This document shows positions 8,796 through 16,922 of a stretch of 64,000 bases of DNA, piece after piece. This DNA is from Pelomonas sp. SE-A7. GTDB lineage: Bacteria; Pseudomonadota; Gammaproteobacteria; Burkholderiales; Burkholderiaceae_C. The notes beneath the pieces were generated by a model. It ran no database searches and was not told where the DNA came from. It saw only the letters and a list, made by a program, of their open reading frames with translations. A program made the translations under genes and the position numbers. Positions within the stretch are counted from its first letter, which is position 1; each line of letters starts with the position of its first letter. The stretch covers positions 682,001-746,000 of the forward strand of contig NZ_JAUASW010000002.1 of assembly GCF_030345705.1 (NCBI RefSeq), written 5' to 3'.

Positions 8796-9725
8796 ATGAC
8801 AACGACCTCACGCTCGCGCTACCGGCGCCTGCTGGACGAGCCGGCCCTGGATGCCAATGCGCTGGAGCTGTTCGCCCGCATCGCCGCGGCCGGCAGCTTT
8901 GCCTCGGCGGCCCGCGAGCTGGGCCTGACCCGGGCCGCGGTGAGCCGGCGCATCGCGGCCATCGAATCGGCCGTCGGCGTCGCCCTGTTCGCTCGCAGCA
9001 CCCGCAGCCTGGGCCTGACCGAGGCCGGCCGGCGCCTGCTGGGACGTGCCCGCCAGGTGCGCGAAGCGGCCGAGGGCGCACGCCTGGCCTTGCGCCATCA
9101 GCGCGACCAGCTCGGCGGCACGCTACGCATCAGCGCCACGCCCGGCTTCGGCCGCCATGTGCTGGCGCCGCTGCTGAGCCGCTTCCGCGACCAGCATCCG
9201 GCGTTGCGCTACGAGCTGTTCTTCACCGAGCGGCGGGTCGACCTGCTGCGCGAAGGCGTGGATCTGGCCTTCCGCGTGACCGCCAAGCCGCCCGAGGATT
9301 GGGTGGCCCAGCCGGTGCGGCGCTTTGCCGTGCGGGCCTACGGCCTCGGGCCGGCGCTCGACGATCCCGCGGCTCTGGCCGACGAGCCCTTGCTGCTGCT
9401 GGGCCAGCATGAAGAGCCGCTGCTGGGCCATTGGCTCCACCAGGACGGGCGGCGGGCCGAGGTCAGCATGCAGGCCGCCTCCTGGGGCAGCGACCTGGAG
9501 GCGCTGCTGGCCATGGCCCGCAGCGGCGGCGGGTTGGCGCCGGCACCGGACTTCTGCGTGCCGGCGGACGATGCGCTGGTGGACCGCCTGCCCGGCTGGC
9601 GACTGGTCGTGGCCGAAGGCGAATGGGTGCAGGCCCTGACGCTGCCGGTGCCAGCCGCCTCGGAGACCGCGCGCGCCCTGGTGGCCTTTGTCCGCGCCGA
9701 ACTCGGTACGGCGGCTCCGGCCTAG
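8796..9725 (+). CDS. LysR-family transcriptional regulator
   Basis: A 309-residue protein. Residues 18-78 form the winged helix-turn-helix (LELFARIAAAGSFASAARELG, then LTRAAVSRRIAAIE and a GLTEAGRRLL wing end), typical of LysR regulators. The remainder is a periplasmic-binding-protein-like effector domain beginning at LGGTLRISATPGFGRHVL. An in-frame TTG lies directly before the ATG at 8796; ATG was chosen. It is divergent from the alpha/beta hydrolase and probably controls it and itself. The effector is unknown. Its stop overlaps by four bases with the stop of the convergent DUF2277 gene. Confidence 0.9.
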   Translation: MTTTSRSRYRRLLDEPALDANALELFARIAAAGSFASAARELGLTRAAVSRRIAAIESAVGVALFARSTRSLGLTEAGRRLLGRARQVREAAEGARLALRHQRDQLGGTLRISATPGFGRHVLAPLLSRFRDQHPALRYELFFTERRVDLLREGVDLAFRVTAKPPEDWVAQPVRRFAVRAYGLGPALDDPAALADEPLLLLGQHEEPLLGHWLHQDGRRAEVSMQAASWGSDLEALLAMARSGGGLAPAPDFCVPADDALVDRLPGWRLVVAEGEWVQALTLPVPAASETARALVAFVRAELGTAAPA

Positions 9726-9991
9726 CGGCCGAAGCGCTCCAGCGAACGCTGGCGCGCCTTGGCCGCCTCGACCTCGCGGTCGCGCGGCGGCGCCGTCGTC
9801 ACCAGGCCGGCGATCAACTCACGGGCCACGCGGGCGACCTCCTCGACCGCGCGGTCGAAGGCCTCTTCATTGGCCTTGGACGGCACATTGAAGCCGCTGA
9901 GCTTGCGCACGAACTGCAGCGAGGCATCGCGGATCTCCAGCTCGGTGGCCGGCGGCTCGAAGTTGAACAGGGTCTTGATGTTGCGGCACAT
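9722..9991 (-). CDS. DUF2277 family protein
   Basis: An 89-residue protein starting MCRNIKTLFNFEPPAT, the hallmark opening of the DUF2277 family, whose members are almost always this short. The family is of unknown function; the invariant Cys-Arg-Asn near the N-terminus and NVPS in the middle are present. It lies six bases after the GFA-like gene on the same strand and is the last gene of the leftward cluster. Its stop overlaps the convergent lysR stop by four bases. Family recognition is strong; no role can be given. Confidence 0.85.
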   Translation of the reverse strand: MCRNIKTLFNFEPPATELEIRDASLQFVRKLSGFNVPSKANEEAFDRAVEEVARVARELIAGLVTTAPPRDREVEAAKARQRSLERFGR

Positions 9992-9997
9992 GCAGGT

Positions 9998-10360
9998 TCA
10001 ATCCTTGAGCACCTTCCAGGTCTTGGCTCCATCGAGCCGGCGGATCTTCACATCGCCGATCAGCTCGGGGTCGAACATCCGCGCATTGATGCCGGTGCGG
10101 CTCTGGGCCGTCGGCGCCACCGGACGCCACTGCACGATGCAGCCGCAATGGCCGCAGCGCATGAAGTCCAGCATGCAGTCGCCCCACTGGTAGGACTGCA
10201 GCACGCCGGGCGCTGCCTCGACCTGCACCTCGGCGAGCGGGTAGTAGGCCCACAAGCTGCCGTAGCGCCGGCAGATCGAGCAGTTGCAGTTGGTGAGGCT
10301 GCGCGGCCGCCGCGGAATGGCGACGGAGACGGCACCACAGTGGCAGGTCGCTTTCAGCAT
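9998..10360 (-). CDS. GFA (CENP-V-like) zinc-binding family protein
   Basis: A 120-residue protein with the zinc ligands of the glutathione-dependent formaldehyde-activating (GFA) fold: CHCG at the N-terminus, NCNCSICRR around residue 25, and CGHCG around residue 70. Members named for spontaneous S-hydroxymethylglutathione formation are a minority; most are of unknown function, and that is the safe position here. It sits 17 bases downstream of an acyl-CoA dehydrogenase gene and 6 upstream of DUF2277, so it is probably co-transcribed with the acyl-CoA genes. Confidence 0.85.
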   Translation of the reverse strand: MLKATCHCGAVSVAIPRRPRSLTNCNCSICRRYGSLWAYYPLAEVQVEAAPGVLQSYQWGDCMLDFMRCGHCGCIVQWRPVAPTAQSRTGINARMFDPELIGDVKIRRLDGAKTWKVLKD

Positions 10361-10377
10361 CGCTCAACTCCTGCTAA

Positions 10378-11508
10378 TCAGATCAAGGCCCGGCCGATCA
10401 GGATCTTCTGCACCTCGCTCGTGCCTTCGTAGATCTGGGTCACTCGCACGTCGCGGTAGATGCGCTCGACCGGGAAGTCGCTCACATAGCCGTAGCCGCC
10501 ATGGACCTGGATGGCCGCCGAGCAGACCTTCTCGGCCATCTCGGAAGCGAACAGCTTGGCCATGGCCGCTTCCTTCAAACAGGGCTGGCCGGCATCCTTC
10601 AGCGCAGCCGCATGCCAGATCAATTGGCGCGCGGCCTCGATCTGCGTGGCCATGTCGGCCAGCTTGTGCTGCAAGGCCTGGTGCTCAAAGATGGGCACGC
10701 CGAAGGCCACGCGCTCCTTGCTGTATTTCAGCGCCGCCTCAAAGGCCGCGCGCGCCATGCCCACCGACTGCGAGGCAATGCCGATGCGGCCGCCTTCCAG
10801 GCCCGAGAGCGCGATCTTCAGGCCCTGGCCTTCTTCGCCCAGCCGGTAGCGCGCCGGGATGCGGCAGTTCTCGAACAGGATCTGCGCCGTGTCGCTGGCA
10901 TGCTGGCCCATCTTGTCCTCGATGCGGGCCACGGTGTAGCCCGGCGTCTTGGTCGGCACCAGGAAGGCCGAGATGCCCTTCTTGCCGGCGGCCTTGTCGG
11001 TCACGGCCATCACGATGGCCACATCGCCGTTCTTGCCGCTGGTGATGAACTGCTTGACGCCGTTCAGCACGTAGTCGTCGCCGTCACGCACGGCCGTGGT
11101 CTTCAGGCCGCCGGCCTCCGATCCCACATGCGGCTCGGTCAGGCAGAAGGCGCCCAGCATGTCGCCACGCGCCAGCGGCTTGAGGAATTCCTGCTTCTGC
11201 TCTTCGTTGCCGAAGGCCATCATGATGGAGCAGCAGGGGCAGTTGTTGACACTGACCACGGTCGAGGTCGCGCCGTCGCCGGCACCGATTTCCTCGAGGA
11301 TGATGGACAGAGCCAGGTAGTCCAGGCCAGCGCCGTCGTACTCGGTCGGCACGGCCACGCCGTAACAGCCCAGCTCGGCCAGGCCCTTGAGCTCGGCCGC
11401 CGGGAAATGGTGGCTCTTGTCCCATTCGGCCGCCTTGGGCGCGATCTGGTCTTGGACGTAGGCGCGGACGGCGTCCTGCACCGCGCGGTGGTCTTCACTG
11501 AGGATCAT
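10378..11508 (-). CDS. Acyl-CoA dehydrogenase (short/branched-chain type)
   Basis: A 376-residue flavoenzyme of the usual family length. It shows the FAD/substrate signature CLTEPHVGSEAGG, the IQVHGGYGYVSDFPVERIYRD stretch (nucleotide and subunit contacts) and the catalytic glutamate in IYEGTSE near the C-terminus, its position in short- and medium-chain enzymes. It oxidises an acyl-CoA to the 2-enoyl-CoA and passes electrons to ETF. The open frame runs to 11721, but the extra N-terminal 71 residues have no family resemblance and overlap the SDR gene, so the ATG at 11508 (MILSEDH) was chosen. Placement after thiolase and isovaleryl-CoA dehydrogenase genes points to branched-chain or short-chain acyl-CoA oxidation. 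Confidence 0.92.
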   Translation of the reverse strand: MILSEDHRAVQDAVRAYVQDQIAPKAAEWDKSHHFPAAELKGLAELGCYGVAVPTEYDGAGLDYLALSIILEEIGAGDGATSTVVSVNNCPCCSIMMAFGNEEQKQEFLKPLARGDMLGAFCLTEPHVGSEAGGLKTTAVRDGDDYVLNGVKQFITSGKNGDVAIVMAVTDKAAGKKGISAFLVPTKTPGYTVARIEDKMGQHASDTAQILFENCRIPARYRLGEEGQGLKIALSGLEGGRIGIASQSVGMARAAFEAALKYSKERVAFGVPIFEHQALQHKLADMATQIEAARQLIWHAAALKDAGQPCLKEAAMAKLFASEMAEKVCSAAIQVHGGYGYVSDFPVERIYRDVRVTQIYEGTSEVQKILIGRALI

Positions 11509-11524
11509 CTTCTTGTCTTTCTGC

Positions 11525-12190
11525 TCACCAGGCCAGCGGCTGGCCGTCGTAGTTGAGGAAGGCGCCGTTGTCGGCGGCCGTGAGCTTGGACAGCTGCTCA
11601 CGCATGCCGGCCACGCTTTCATCGACGCTGAGGTCGGCGCCGCTGCCGCCCATGTCGGTGCGCACCCAGCCCGGATGGAAGGCCACGCAGACGACACGAC
11701 CGGCGAACACCAGCGAGGCATCGCGCAGCACCGAGTTCACCGCCGCCTTGGAGGCGCGGTACAGCCAGCTGCTGCTGGCGCTTCGCAAGCCCATGGAACC
11801 CATGCGGGAGGACAGGATGGCCAGGCGCGCGCCCGGCGCCATGGAATCGACCAGCTGCGGCAGCACGCGCATGGGGCCCAGCACATTGGTGCGCATCACC
11901 GCGTCGAACTCGTCTTGCGGTGGTGTCTGCAGGCCGGTGGTGCGCGTGCCGTGGATGCCGGCGTTCAGGATCACGCGGTCGAACTGATGGCCGTCGATCT
12001 GCCAGGCCAGGCCCGAGCTGCTGGCCGTGTCGGCCACGTCCAGCTTCAGGGCCTTGGCGCCGAGCTTGTGCAGCTCGGCCAGGCCGTCTTCGCTGCGCGC
12101 CGTGGCCACGACCTGGGCGCCCGCCTGCCGGTACTGGCGGACGAACTCCAGGCCTATGCCACGCGAAGCCCCGATGACGAGGACTTGCAT
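11525..12190 (-). CDS. Short-chain dehydrogenase/reductase
   Basis: A 221-residue Rossmann-fold protein: the cofactor motif GASRGIG at residues 7-13, NAG around residue 78, a serine in ILSSRMGS, and the catalytic YRASK. The arginine after the first strand (ATARSEDG) suggests NADP(H) preference. The substrate is not evident; the family includes many carbonyl reductases. GTG at 12193 directly precedes the ATG at 12190; ATG was chosen. It lies between thiolase and the second acyl-CoA dehydrogenase on the same strand, separated from the thiolase by an 83-base palindromic spacer and 16 bases from the dehydrogenase. Confidence 0.88.
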   Translation of the reverse strand: MQVLVIGASRGIGLEFVRQYRQAGAQVVATARSEDGLAELHKLGAKALKLDVADTASSSGLAWQIDGHQFDRVILNAGIHGTRTTGLQTPPQDEFDAVMRTNVLGPMRVLPQLVDSMAPGARLAILSSRMGSMGLRSASSSWLYRASKAAVNSVLRDASLVFAGRVVCVAFHPGWVRTDMGGSGADLSVDESVAGMREQLSKLTAADNGAFLNYDGQPLAW

Positions 12191-12193
12191 CAC

Positions 12194-12273
12194 GGACCCC
12201 CACGGCGCCTAAGCGCCTGCCCCCCGAGGGGGCGCGCGCGCGCCTTGAGGCGGCTCGGCGGCTTGCGCATCGC
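12194..12273. repeat. GC-rich double stem-loop spacer, interspersed-repeat type
   Basis: Between the thiolase stop and the SDR start lies a spacer with two hairpins: GGCGC/GCGCC near 12205-12218, and a 6-bp stem GCCCCC/GGGGGC with a CGA loop at 12220-12234. A GC alternating stretch and GGCTCGGCGGC follow. From memory, very similar CCCCCGAGGGGG-containing spacers recur between genes in Burkholderiales genomes, but only one copy is clear in this window. It could attenuate or stabilise the transcript between the two genes. Confidence 0.5.
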
Positions 12274-13452
12274 TTAGATCAGCTCGACGCCCACAGCCGT
12301 CGCCTCACCACCGCCGATGCAAAGCGCCGCCACGCCGCGCTTCAGGCCGCGGTGCTTCAGCGCGCCCAGCAGGGTGACGATGATGCGGGCTCCCGAGGCG
12401 CCGATCGGATGGCCCAGGGCCACGGCGCCACCGTTGACGTTGACGATCTCGTGCGGCAGCTTGAACTCGGCCATGGCGGCCATGGTCACGGCGGCAAAGG
12501 CCTCGTTCACTTCCCACAGATCGACGCTCTTGGCGTCCCAGCCGTTCTTGGCCAGCAGCTTCTGGATCGCACCCACCGGGGCAGTGGTGAACCACTCCGG
12601 CGCATTGGCATGCACGGCCGTGCCGACGATGCGGGCCACCGGCTTCAGGCCCATCTGGGCGGCGGTGGACTCGCGCATCATCACCAGGGCGGCGGCGCCG
12701 TCCGAGATCGAGGACGAGGTGGCGGCCGTGATCGAGCCGTCTTTCTTGAAGGCGGGCTTCAGCGTCGGGATCTTGTCGAGCTTGGCCTTGAAGGGCTGCT
12801 CGTCCTTGTCGATGACGGTGTCACCGGCCTTGCCGGCGATGGTCACCGGCGCCATTTCCCAGGCGAAGCTGCCGTCGGTGTTGGCACGCTTGCTGCGCTC
12901 GGTCGAGGCGATGGCGAACTGGTCTTGCGCTTCACGCGTGAAGCTGTACTTGCTGACGCATTGCTCGGCGAACACGCCCATGGCCTTGCCGCGCTCGTAG
13001 GCGTCTTCCAGGCCGTCCAGGGCCATGTGGTCGTACATCGCAGCGGCGCCGTACTTGACACCCTTGCGGGCGAACATCAGGTGCGGTGCATTGGTCATGG
13101 ACTCCATGCCACCGGCGATCAGGATGTCGGCGCTGCCGGCCTTGAGCGTGTCGTGGGCGAACATGGTGGCGCGCATGCCGGCGCCGCACATCTTGGACAG
13201 GGTCACGGCGCCGACCGACTGCGGCAGGCCGGCCTTGAGCACGGCCTGGCGGGCCGGGGCCTGGCCCTGGCCGGCCATCAGGCAGTTGCCGATGAAGGCC
13301 TCGTTGATCGCGTCGCCGGGCACGCCGGCGCGCTCGACCGCGGCCTTGATCGCGACGGCCGCGAGTTCCCAGGCCTGCAGGCCGGCGAAGTCGCCCAGCA
13401 GGCCGCCGATCGGCGTGCGGGCGGCGGAAACGATGACGATGGGATCAGACAT
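12274..13452 (-). CDS. Acetyl-CoA C-acyltransferase (thiolase)
   Basis: A 392-residue thiolase. The nucleophilic cysteine is Cys89 in LSKMCGAGM; GHPIGASGARI supplies the histidine and CIGGGEATAV the second cysteine near the C-terminus. Length and sequence fit biosynthetic/degradative thiolase II (AtoB/PhaA group), which interconverts two acetyl-CoA and acetoacetyl-CoA. In this cluster the likely role is the final step of leucine/isovalerate or short-chain acyl-CoA breakdown, where acetoacetyl-CoA is cleaved. It is separated by 23 bases from aceK upstream. A role in polyhydroxybutyrate synthesis cannot be excluded, as no phaB or phaC is visible here. Confidence 0.92.
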   Translation of the reverse strand: MSDPIVIVSAARTPIGGLLGDFAGLQAWELAAVAIKAAVERAGVPGDAINEAFIGNCLMAGQGQAPARQAVLKAGLPQSVGAVTLSKMCGAGMRATMFAHDTLKAGSADILIAGGMESMTNAPHLMFARKGVKYGAAAMYDHMALDGLEDAYERGKAMGVFAEQCVSKYSFTREAQDQFAIASTERSKRANTDGSFAWEMAPVTIAGKAGDTVIDKDEQPFKAKLDKIPTLKPAFKKDGSITAATSSSISDGAAALVMMRESTAAQMGLKPVARIVGTAVHANAPEWFTTAPVGAIQKLLAKNGWDAKSVDLWEVNEAFAAVTMAAMAEFKLPHEIVNVNGGAVALGHPIGASGARIIVTLLGALKHRGLKRGVAALCIGGGEATAVGVELI

Positions 13453-13475
13453 GGTGGTGCTCCATGAAGTGGGGG

Positions 13476-15290
13476 TTATTGGACAGGCAGCTCGTTCGGC
13501 TCGGGCTCGGCTGCCATCTGCGACGGCAGCGAGGCGCGGACGCCGGGCTGGGACTGGAAGCGCTTGTGCGCCTCGTAGGGAAAGACGTCATGTACATGGC
13601 CGGCCAGGATGCGGGCCTTGTGGCCCTGCCAGAAGGCGGCATCCAGCAGCTCGGCATGGTGCTTCATGAACAGCTCGCGCACACCGGGATGGCCGAGCAG
13701 GAAGGGGCCGAAGGTCTCGGGGAACACATCGCCCTTGTGGACCGGATACCAGACCTCGCCCGAGAGCTCGTCCTCTTCATGGCGCGGCGCCGGCACCTTG
13801 CGGAAATTGCAGTCGGTGAGGTATTCGATCTCGTCGTAGTCGTAGAACACGACCTTGGCGTGACGGGTGACGCCGAAGTTCTTCCACAGCATGTCGCCAG
13901 GGAAGATGTTGGCCGCCACCAGGTCCTTGATCGCATTGCCGTACTCGATCACCGCATGTTCCATCTGGGCCGGCGTCGCCTCCTGCAGGTAGAGGTTCAG
14001 CGGCACCATGCGGCGCTCTATGTAGACATGGCGCAGTATCAGGTCCCCGCCCTTCTCTTCCACGAGGCTGGGGCAGAACAGCTTCAGCTCCTTGACCAGC
14101 TCCTCGTCGAAGCGGTAGCGCGGCAGGGCCACGTTGCTGAACTCCAGCGTGTCGGCCATGCGGCCCACGCGGTCGTGCTGCTTGACCAGCAGGTACTTGG
14201 CCTGGATCAGCTCCCGCGTGGTCTCCTTCTGCGGCGGGAAGTAGTCCTTGATCAGCTTGAACACGAAGGGATAGCTGGGCAGGTCGAACACCAGCATCAC
14301 CATGCCCTTGATGCCGGGCGCGATGCGGAAGCGGTCGCTGGAATGGCGCAGGTGGTAGAGCAGGTCGCGGTAGAACAGGTTCTTGCCGTGCTTTTGCAGG
14401 CCTATGGCGTTGTAGAGCTCGGCGCGCGGCTTGCGCGGCATCATGGAGCGCAGGAAAGCTACAGCAGCGCTGGGCACTTCCATGTCCACCATGAAGTAGG
14501 CATGGGCGAAGCTGAACAGCATCAGCAGGTCGTCCTCGCCGAACAGGGCCGCGTCTATGCAGAGCTGATCGCCCTTGTGCAGGATGGGCAGGGCGAACGG
14601 CGTCTCGCTGAAGCCGTTGATGATCTTGCCGACCAGGTAGGCGCCCTTGTTCCGGTAGAACAGCGAGCTCAGCACCTGGATCTGGAAATTGGTGCGCCAG
14701 CGGAACAGGCCCAGCTCGCGCTGCACCGCATTCAGCACCTGGTCCACGTCACGTCCCAGGTCCTCGAACTCGCGCTCCAGCTGGCAGTTGGTGACGATGC
14801 GAATGAAGGTGTCGCGCAGCGTCTCGCGGCTGGGGTAGTAGCAGCGGTAGGTGGGCTTGGCGGCCGGCTCGTCGTTCTCTATGTACTCGGTCGAGACCGC
14901 CGGGCGCACGAAGATGAAGTCGTTGTGGAAATAGCCGTGGTGCAGGATGCGGGTGCAGACCGAATTGAAGAAGGTCTCGGCCAGCTCAGGCTGGTGGTGG
15001 TCGACCAGCAGGCCTATGTAGTGCAGCTTGACCTGCTGCCAGACCTCCATGGCCAGACGGCTGGCCTGGTAGCGCTCTTCCAGCAGGGCCACGCATTCGT
15101 CCACGCGCTTGTCGTAGAACTCGATGCGCAGGGCCTGGGCCCGCTGCTGGCCCTGCCAGTCGGCCTGCTCGAAGCGGCGCTTGGCCTCGGCCGTGGTGGC
15201 ACGGAACAGCCGGTAGTGGCGATTGAAGCCGCCCAGCAGGGCCTCGGCGATCTCGAAGGCGCGCGCGTCGTTGAGCTTCTGCGGAAACAT
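13476..15290 (-). CDS. aceK: Isocitrate dehydrogenase kinase/phosphatase
   Basis: A 604-residue protein matching AceK throughout. The ATP-binding segment reads GIKGMVMLVFDLPSYPF followed by VFKLIKD, and further family blocks are HNDFIFVRP, YYPSRETLRDTF and NIFPGDMLWKNFGVTRH with its kinase/phosphatase acidic residues. AceK reversibly phosphorylates isocitrate dehydrogenase and so diverts isocitrate into the glyoxylate bypass when growth is on acetate or acetyl-CoA-yielding substrates. No aceA or aceB is adjacent; instead it sits between a carbonic anhydrase and a thiolase within an acyl-CoA degradation cluster. That makes metabolic sense, since leucine and fatty acyl-CoA breakdown produce acetyl-CoA. 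Confidence 0.95.
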   Translation of the reverse strand: MFPQKLNDARAFEIAEALLGGFNRHYRLFRATTAEAKRRFEQADWQGQQRAQALRIEFYDKRVDECVALLEERYQASRLAMEVWQQVKLHYIGLLVDHHQPELAETFFNSVCTRILHHGYFHNDFIFVRPAVSTEYIENDEPAAKPTYRCYYPSRETLRDTFIRIVTNCQLEREFEDLGRDVDQVLNAVQRELGLFRWRTNFQIQVLSSLFYRNKGAYLVGKIINGFSETPFALPILHKGDQLCIDAALFGEDDLLMLFSFAHAYFMVDMEVPSAAVAFLRSMMPRKPRAELYNAIGLQKHGKNLFYRDLLYHLRHSSDRFRIAPGIKGMVMLVFDLPSYPFVFKLIKDYFPPQKETTRELIQAKYLLVKQHDRVGRMADTLEFSNVALPRYRFDEELVKELKLFCPSLVEEKGGDLILRHVYIERRMVPLNLYLQEATPAQMEHAVIEYGNAIKDLVAANIFPGDMLWKNFGVTRHAKVVFYDYDEIEYLTDCNFRKVPAPRHEEDELSGEVWYPVHKGDVFPETFGPFLLGHPGVRELFMKHHAELLDAAFWQGHKARILAGHVHDVFPYEAHKRFQSQPGVRASLPSQMAAEPEPNELPVQ

Positions 15291-15318
15291 GCCAGACGCC
15301 CTTCGCGCACGACGGCCT

Positions 15319-15999
15319 TCAGGCCGCGGAACTCAGCCGCGAGCCCTCGTAGCGGCGCTTCACGCCGGCCAGGGCCTTCTTGTAGACCTCGGCCACCTCG
15401 TCGGGGCCGGACACCGTCAGCGACAGGTCTTCCAGCAGGCCGTTGTGCAGGCCGTAGACCCAGCCGTGCACCACGACTTCCTGCTGGCGCGCCCAGGCGT
15501 CGCGCACCACCGTGGTCTGGCAGGCATTGCGGGCCTGCTCAAGCACGTTGAGCTCGCACAGCGCATTGACGCGCTGCTCGGGTTCCAGCGTGTCCAGCCA
15601 GTCCTGGTGGTCGTTGCGCACGTCCTGCACATGGCGCAGCCAGTTCTCGACCAGGCCCACATGCGAATCCAGCAGCGCGGCGCGCACGCCGCCGCAGTTG
15701 GAATGGCCGACCACGATGATGTGCTTGACCTTGAGCTGGTCCACGGCGAACTGCATCACCGACAGGCAGTTCAGGTCCGAATGCACCACCACGTTGGCGA
15801 CGTTGCGGTGCACGAACAGCTCGCCCGGCAGCAGGTTGACCAGCTCGTTGGCCGGCACCCGGCTGTCGGCGCAGCCAATCCACAGGTACTGAGGTGTCTG
15901 CTGCTTCAGCAGGCGCGAGAAAAAGCCCGGCTCGCGCGACTCGGTGTCGGCGGCCCACTGCTTGTTGCTCTCGAGGAGTTCTTGAAGGTTGGTGCTCAT
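15319..15999 (-). CDS. can: Beta-class carbonic anhydrase
   Basis: A 226-residue beta-carbonic anhydrase. Zinc ligands are visible in CADSR (Cys and the dyad Asp/Arg) and HSNCGG (His, Cys). It interconverts CO2 and bicarbonate in the cytoplasm. The ATG at 15999 overlaps the stop of the upstream dehydratase-like gene in ATGA, giving translational coupling; an in-frame ATG five codons earlier is less likely. In a leucine-degradation cluster it could supply bicarbonate to methylcrotonyl-CoA carboxylase, but that carboxylase is not in the window, so this is inference. Confidence 0.93.
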   Translation of the reverse strand: MSTNLQELLESNKQWAADTESREPGFFSRLLKQQTPQYLWIGCADSRVPANELVNLLPGELFVHRNVANVVVHSDLNCLSVMQFAVDQLKVKHIIVVGHSNCGGVRAALLDSHVGLVENWLRHVQDVRNDHQDWLDTLEPEQRVNALCELNVLEQARNACQTTVVRDAWARQQEVVVHGWVYGLHNGLLEDLSLTVSGPDEVAEVYKKALAGVKRRYEGSRLSSAA

Positions 16000-16916
16000 G
16001 CCGGGATTGTCCATGTGGCAAGCATCGAGGTGCTGACGGCGATGCCACCGCAGACTTCGATCAAGGGTCTTTTGAATCGGGCTAGCTCGGCTTCGTGCAC
16101 GCTCAAGGCCGCCAGGGCCGCGCCGCAGGCCGGCTCCACCATGACGCGCATGGCATCGGCAAAGCGGACGCAGGCTTGCGTGGCCTGCGCGTCGCTGACC
16201 GTCAGGCTGAGGGTCGGATGGCTTTGTGCCAGCCGCAGGGCCTCGTCGGCCACGCGGCGTGCGCCCAGCGAAGTGGCGATGGAAGTGATGGCCGGCAGAG
16301 TGACGGCCTCGCCGGCTTGCAGGCTCTGGGCCAGGCTGTCGGCGCCAATGGTTTCAACGGCGACGACCGGCACTTCATGCAGCCCATGGCGCTGCAGGCC
16401 CTGCACGATGCCACAGAAAAGGCCGCCGCCACCGACCGCCGTGATGACGGCATCGAACTCGAGGCCGTCGGCCAGCACTTCGTCGATCAAGGTCGAATGA
16501 CCGGCCCACAGCAGCGGATGGTCGAAGGGATGGACATGGCGCGCGCCGCGCTCGGACGCCAGCGCCATGGCAAAGGCGTTGGCCTCATCGAAGGCCGCGC
16601 CCTGGCGCAGCACCTTGGCGCCGCGGGCGGCGATCTTTTCGGCCACGGCCGCGCTGCTGGTTTCGGGCAGCACGATGGTGACCGCCATGCCCAGGGCCTG
16701 GCCGGCATAGGCGGCGGCGAAGCCGGCATTGCCGCCCGAAGCGCAGACGATCTCGCGCACGCCCTCGCGCGCCGCCTGCTGCACCAGATGCCCCACGCCG
16801 CGCAGCTTGAAGCTGCCGCTGGGCTGCAGCGCATCCATCTTCAGCCAGACCTCTTCATGCTTGAAGAGGCCGGGCGCGGCGCGCAGCAGCGGGGTGTTGA
16901 GGTGCAGGGCCTTCAT
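15996..16916 (-). CDS. PLP-dependent serine/threonine dehydratase-like enzyme
   Basis: A 306-residue fold-type II PLP enzyme. The Schiff-base lysine lies in SGSFKLRG, SGGNAG binds the carboxylate, and GGGGL binds the PLP phosphate. Size and sequence fit single-domain L-serine/L-threonine dehydratases without a C-terminal regulatory domain. Expected reaction: serine or threonine to pyruvate or 2-oxobutyrate plus ammonia. An in-frame TTG lies six bases upstream of the ATG at 16916; ATG was preferred, though no clear ribosome site is seen, and translation may re-initiate from the isovaleryl-CoA dehydrogenase stop six bases before. Substrate preference is unproven. Confidence 0.82.
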   Translation of the reverse strand: MKALHLNTPLLRAAPGLFKHEEVWLKMDALQPSGSFKLRGVGHLVQQAAREGVREIVCASGGNAGFAAAYAGQALGMAVTIVLPETSSAAVAEKIAARGAKVLRQGAAFDEANAFAMALASERGARHVHPFDHPLLWAGHSTLIDEVLADGLEFDAVITAVGGGGLFCGIVQGLQRHGLHEVPVVAVETIGADSLAQSLQAGEAVTLPAITSIATSLGARRVADEALRLAQSHPTLSLTVSDAQATQACVRFADAMRVMVEPACGAALAALSVHEAELARFKRPLIEVCGGIAVSTSMLATWTIPA

Positions 16917-16922
16917 GGCCAA

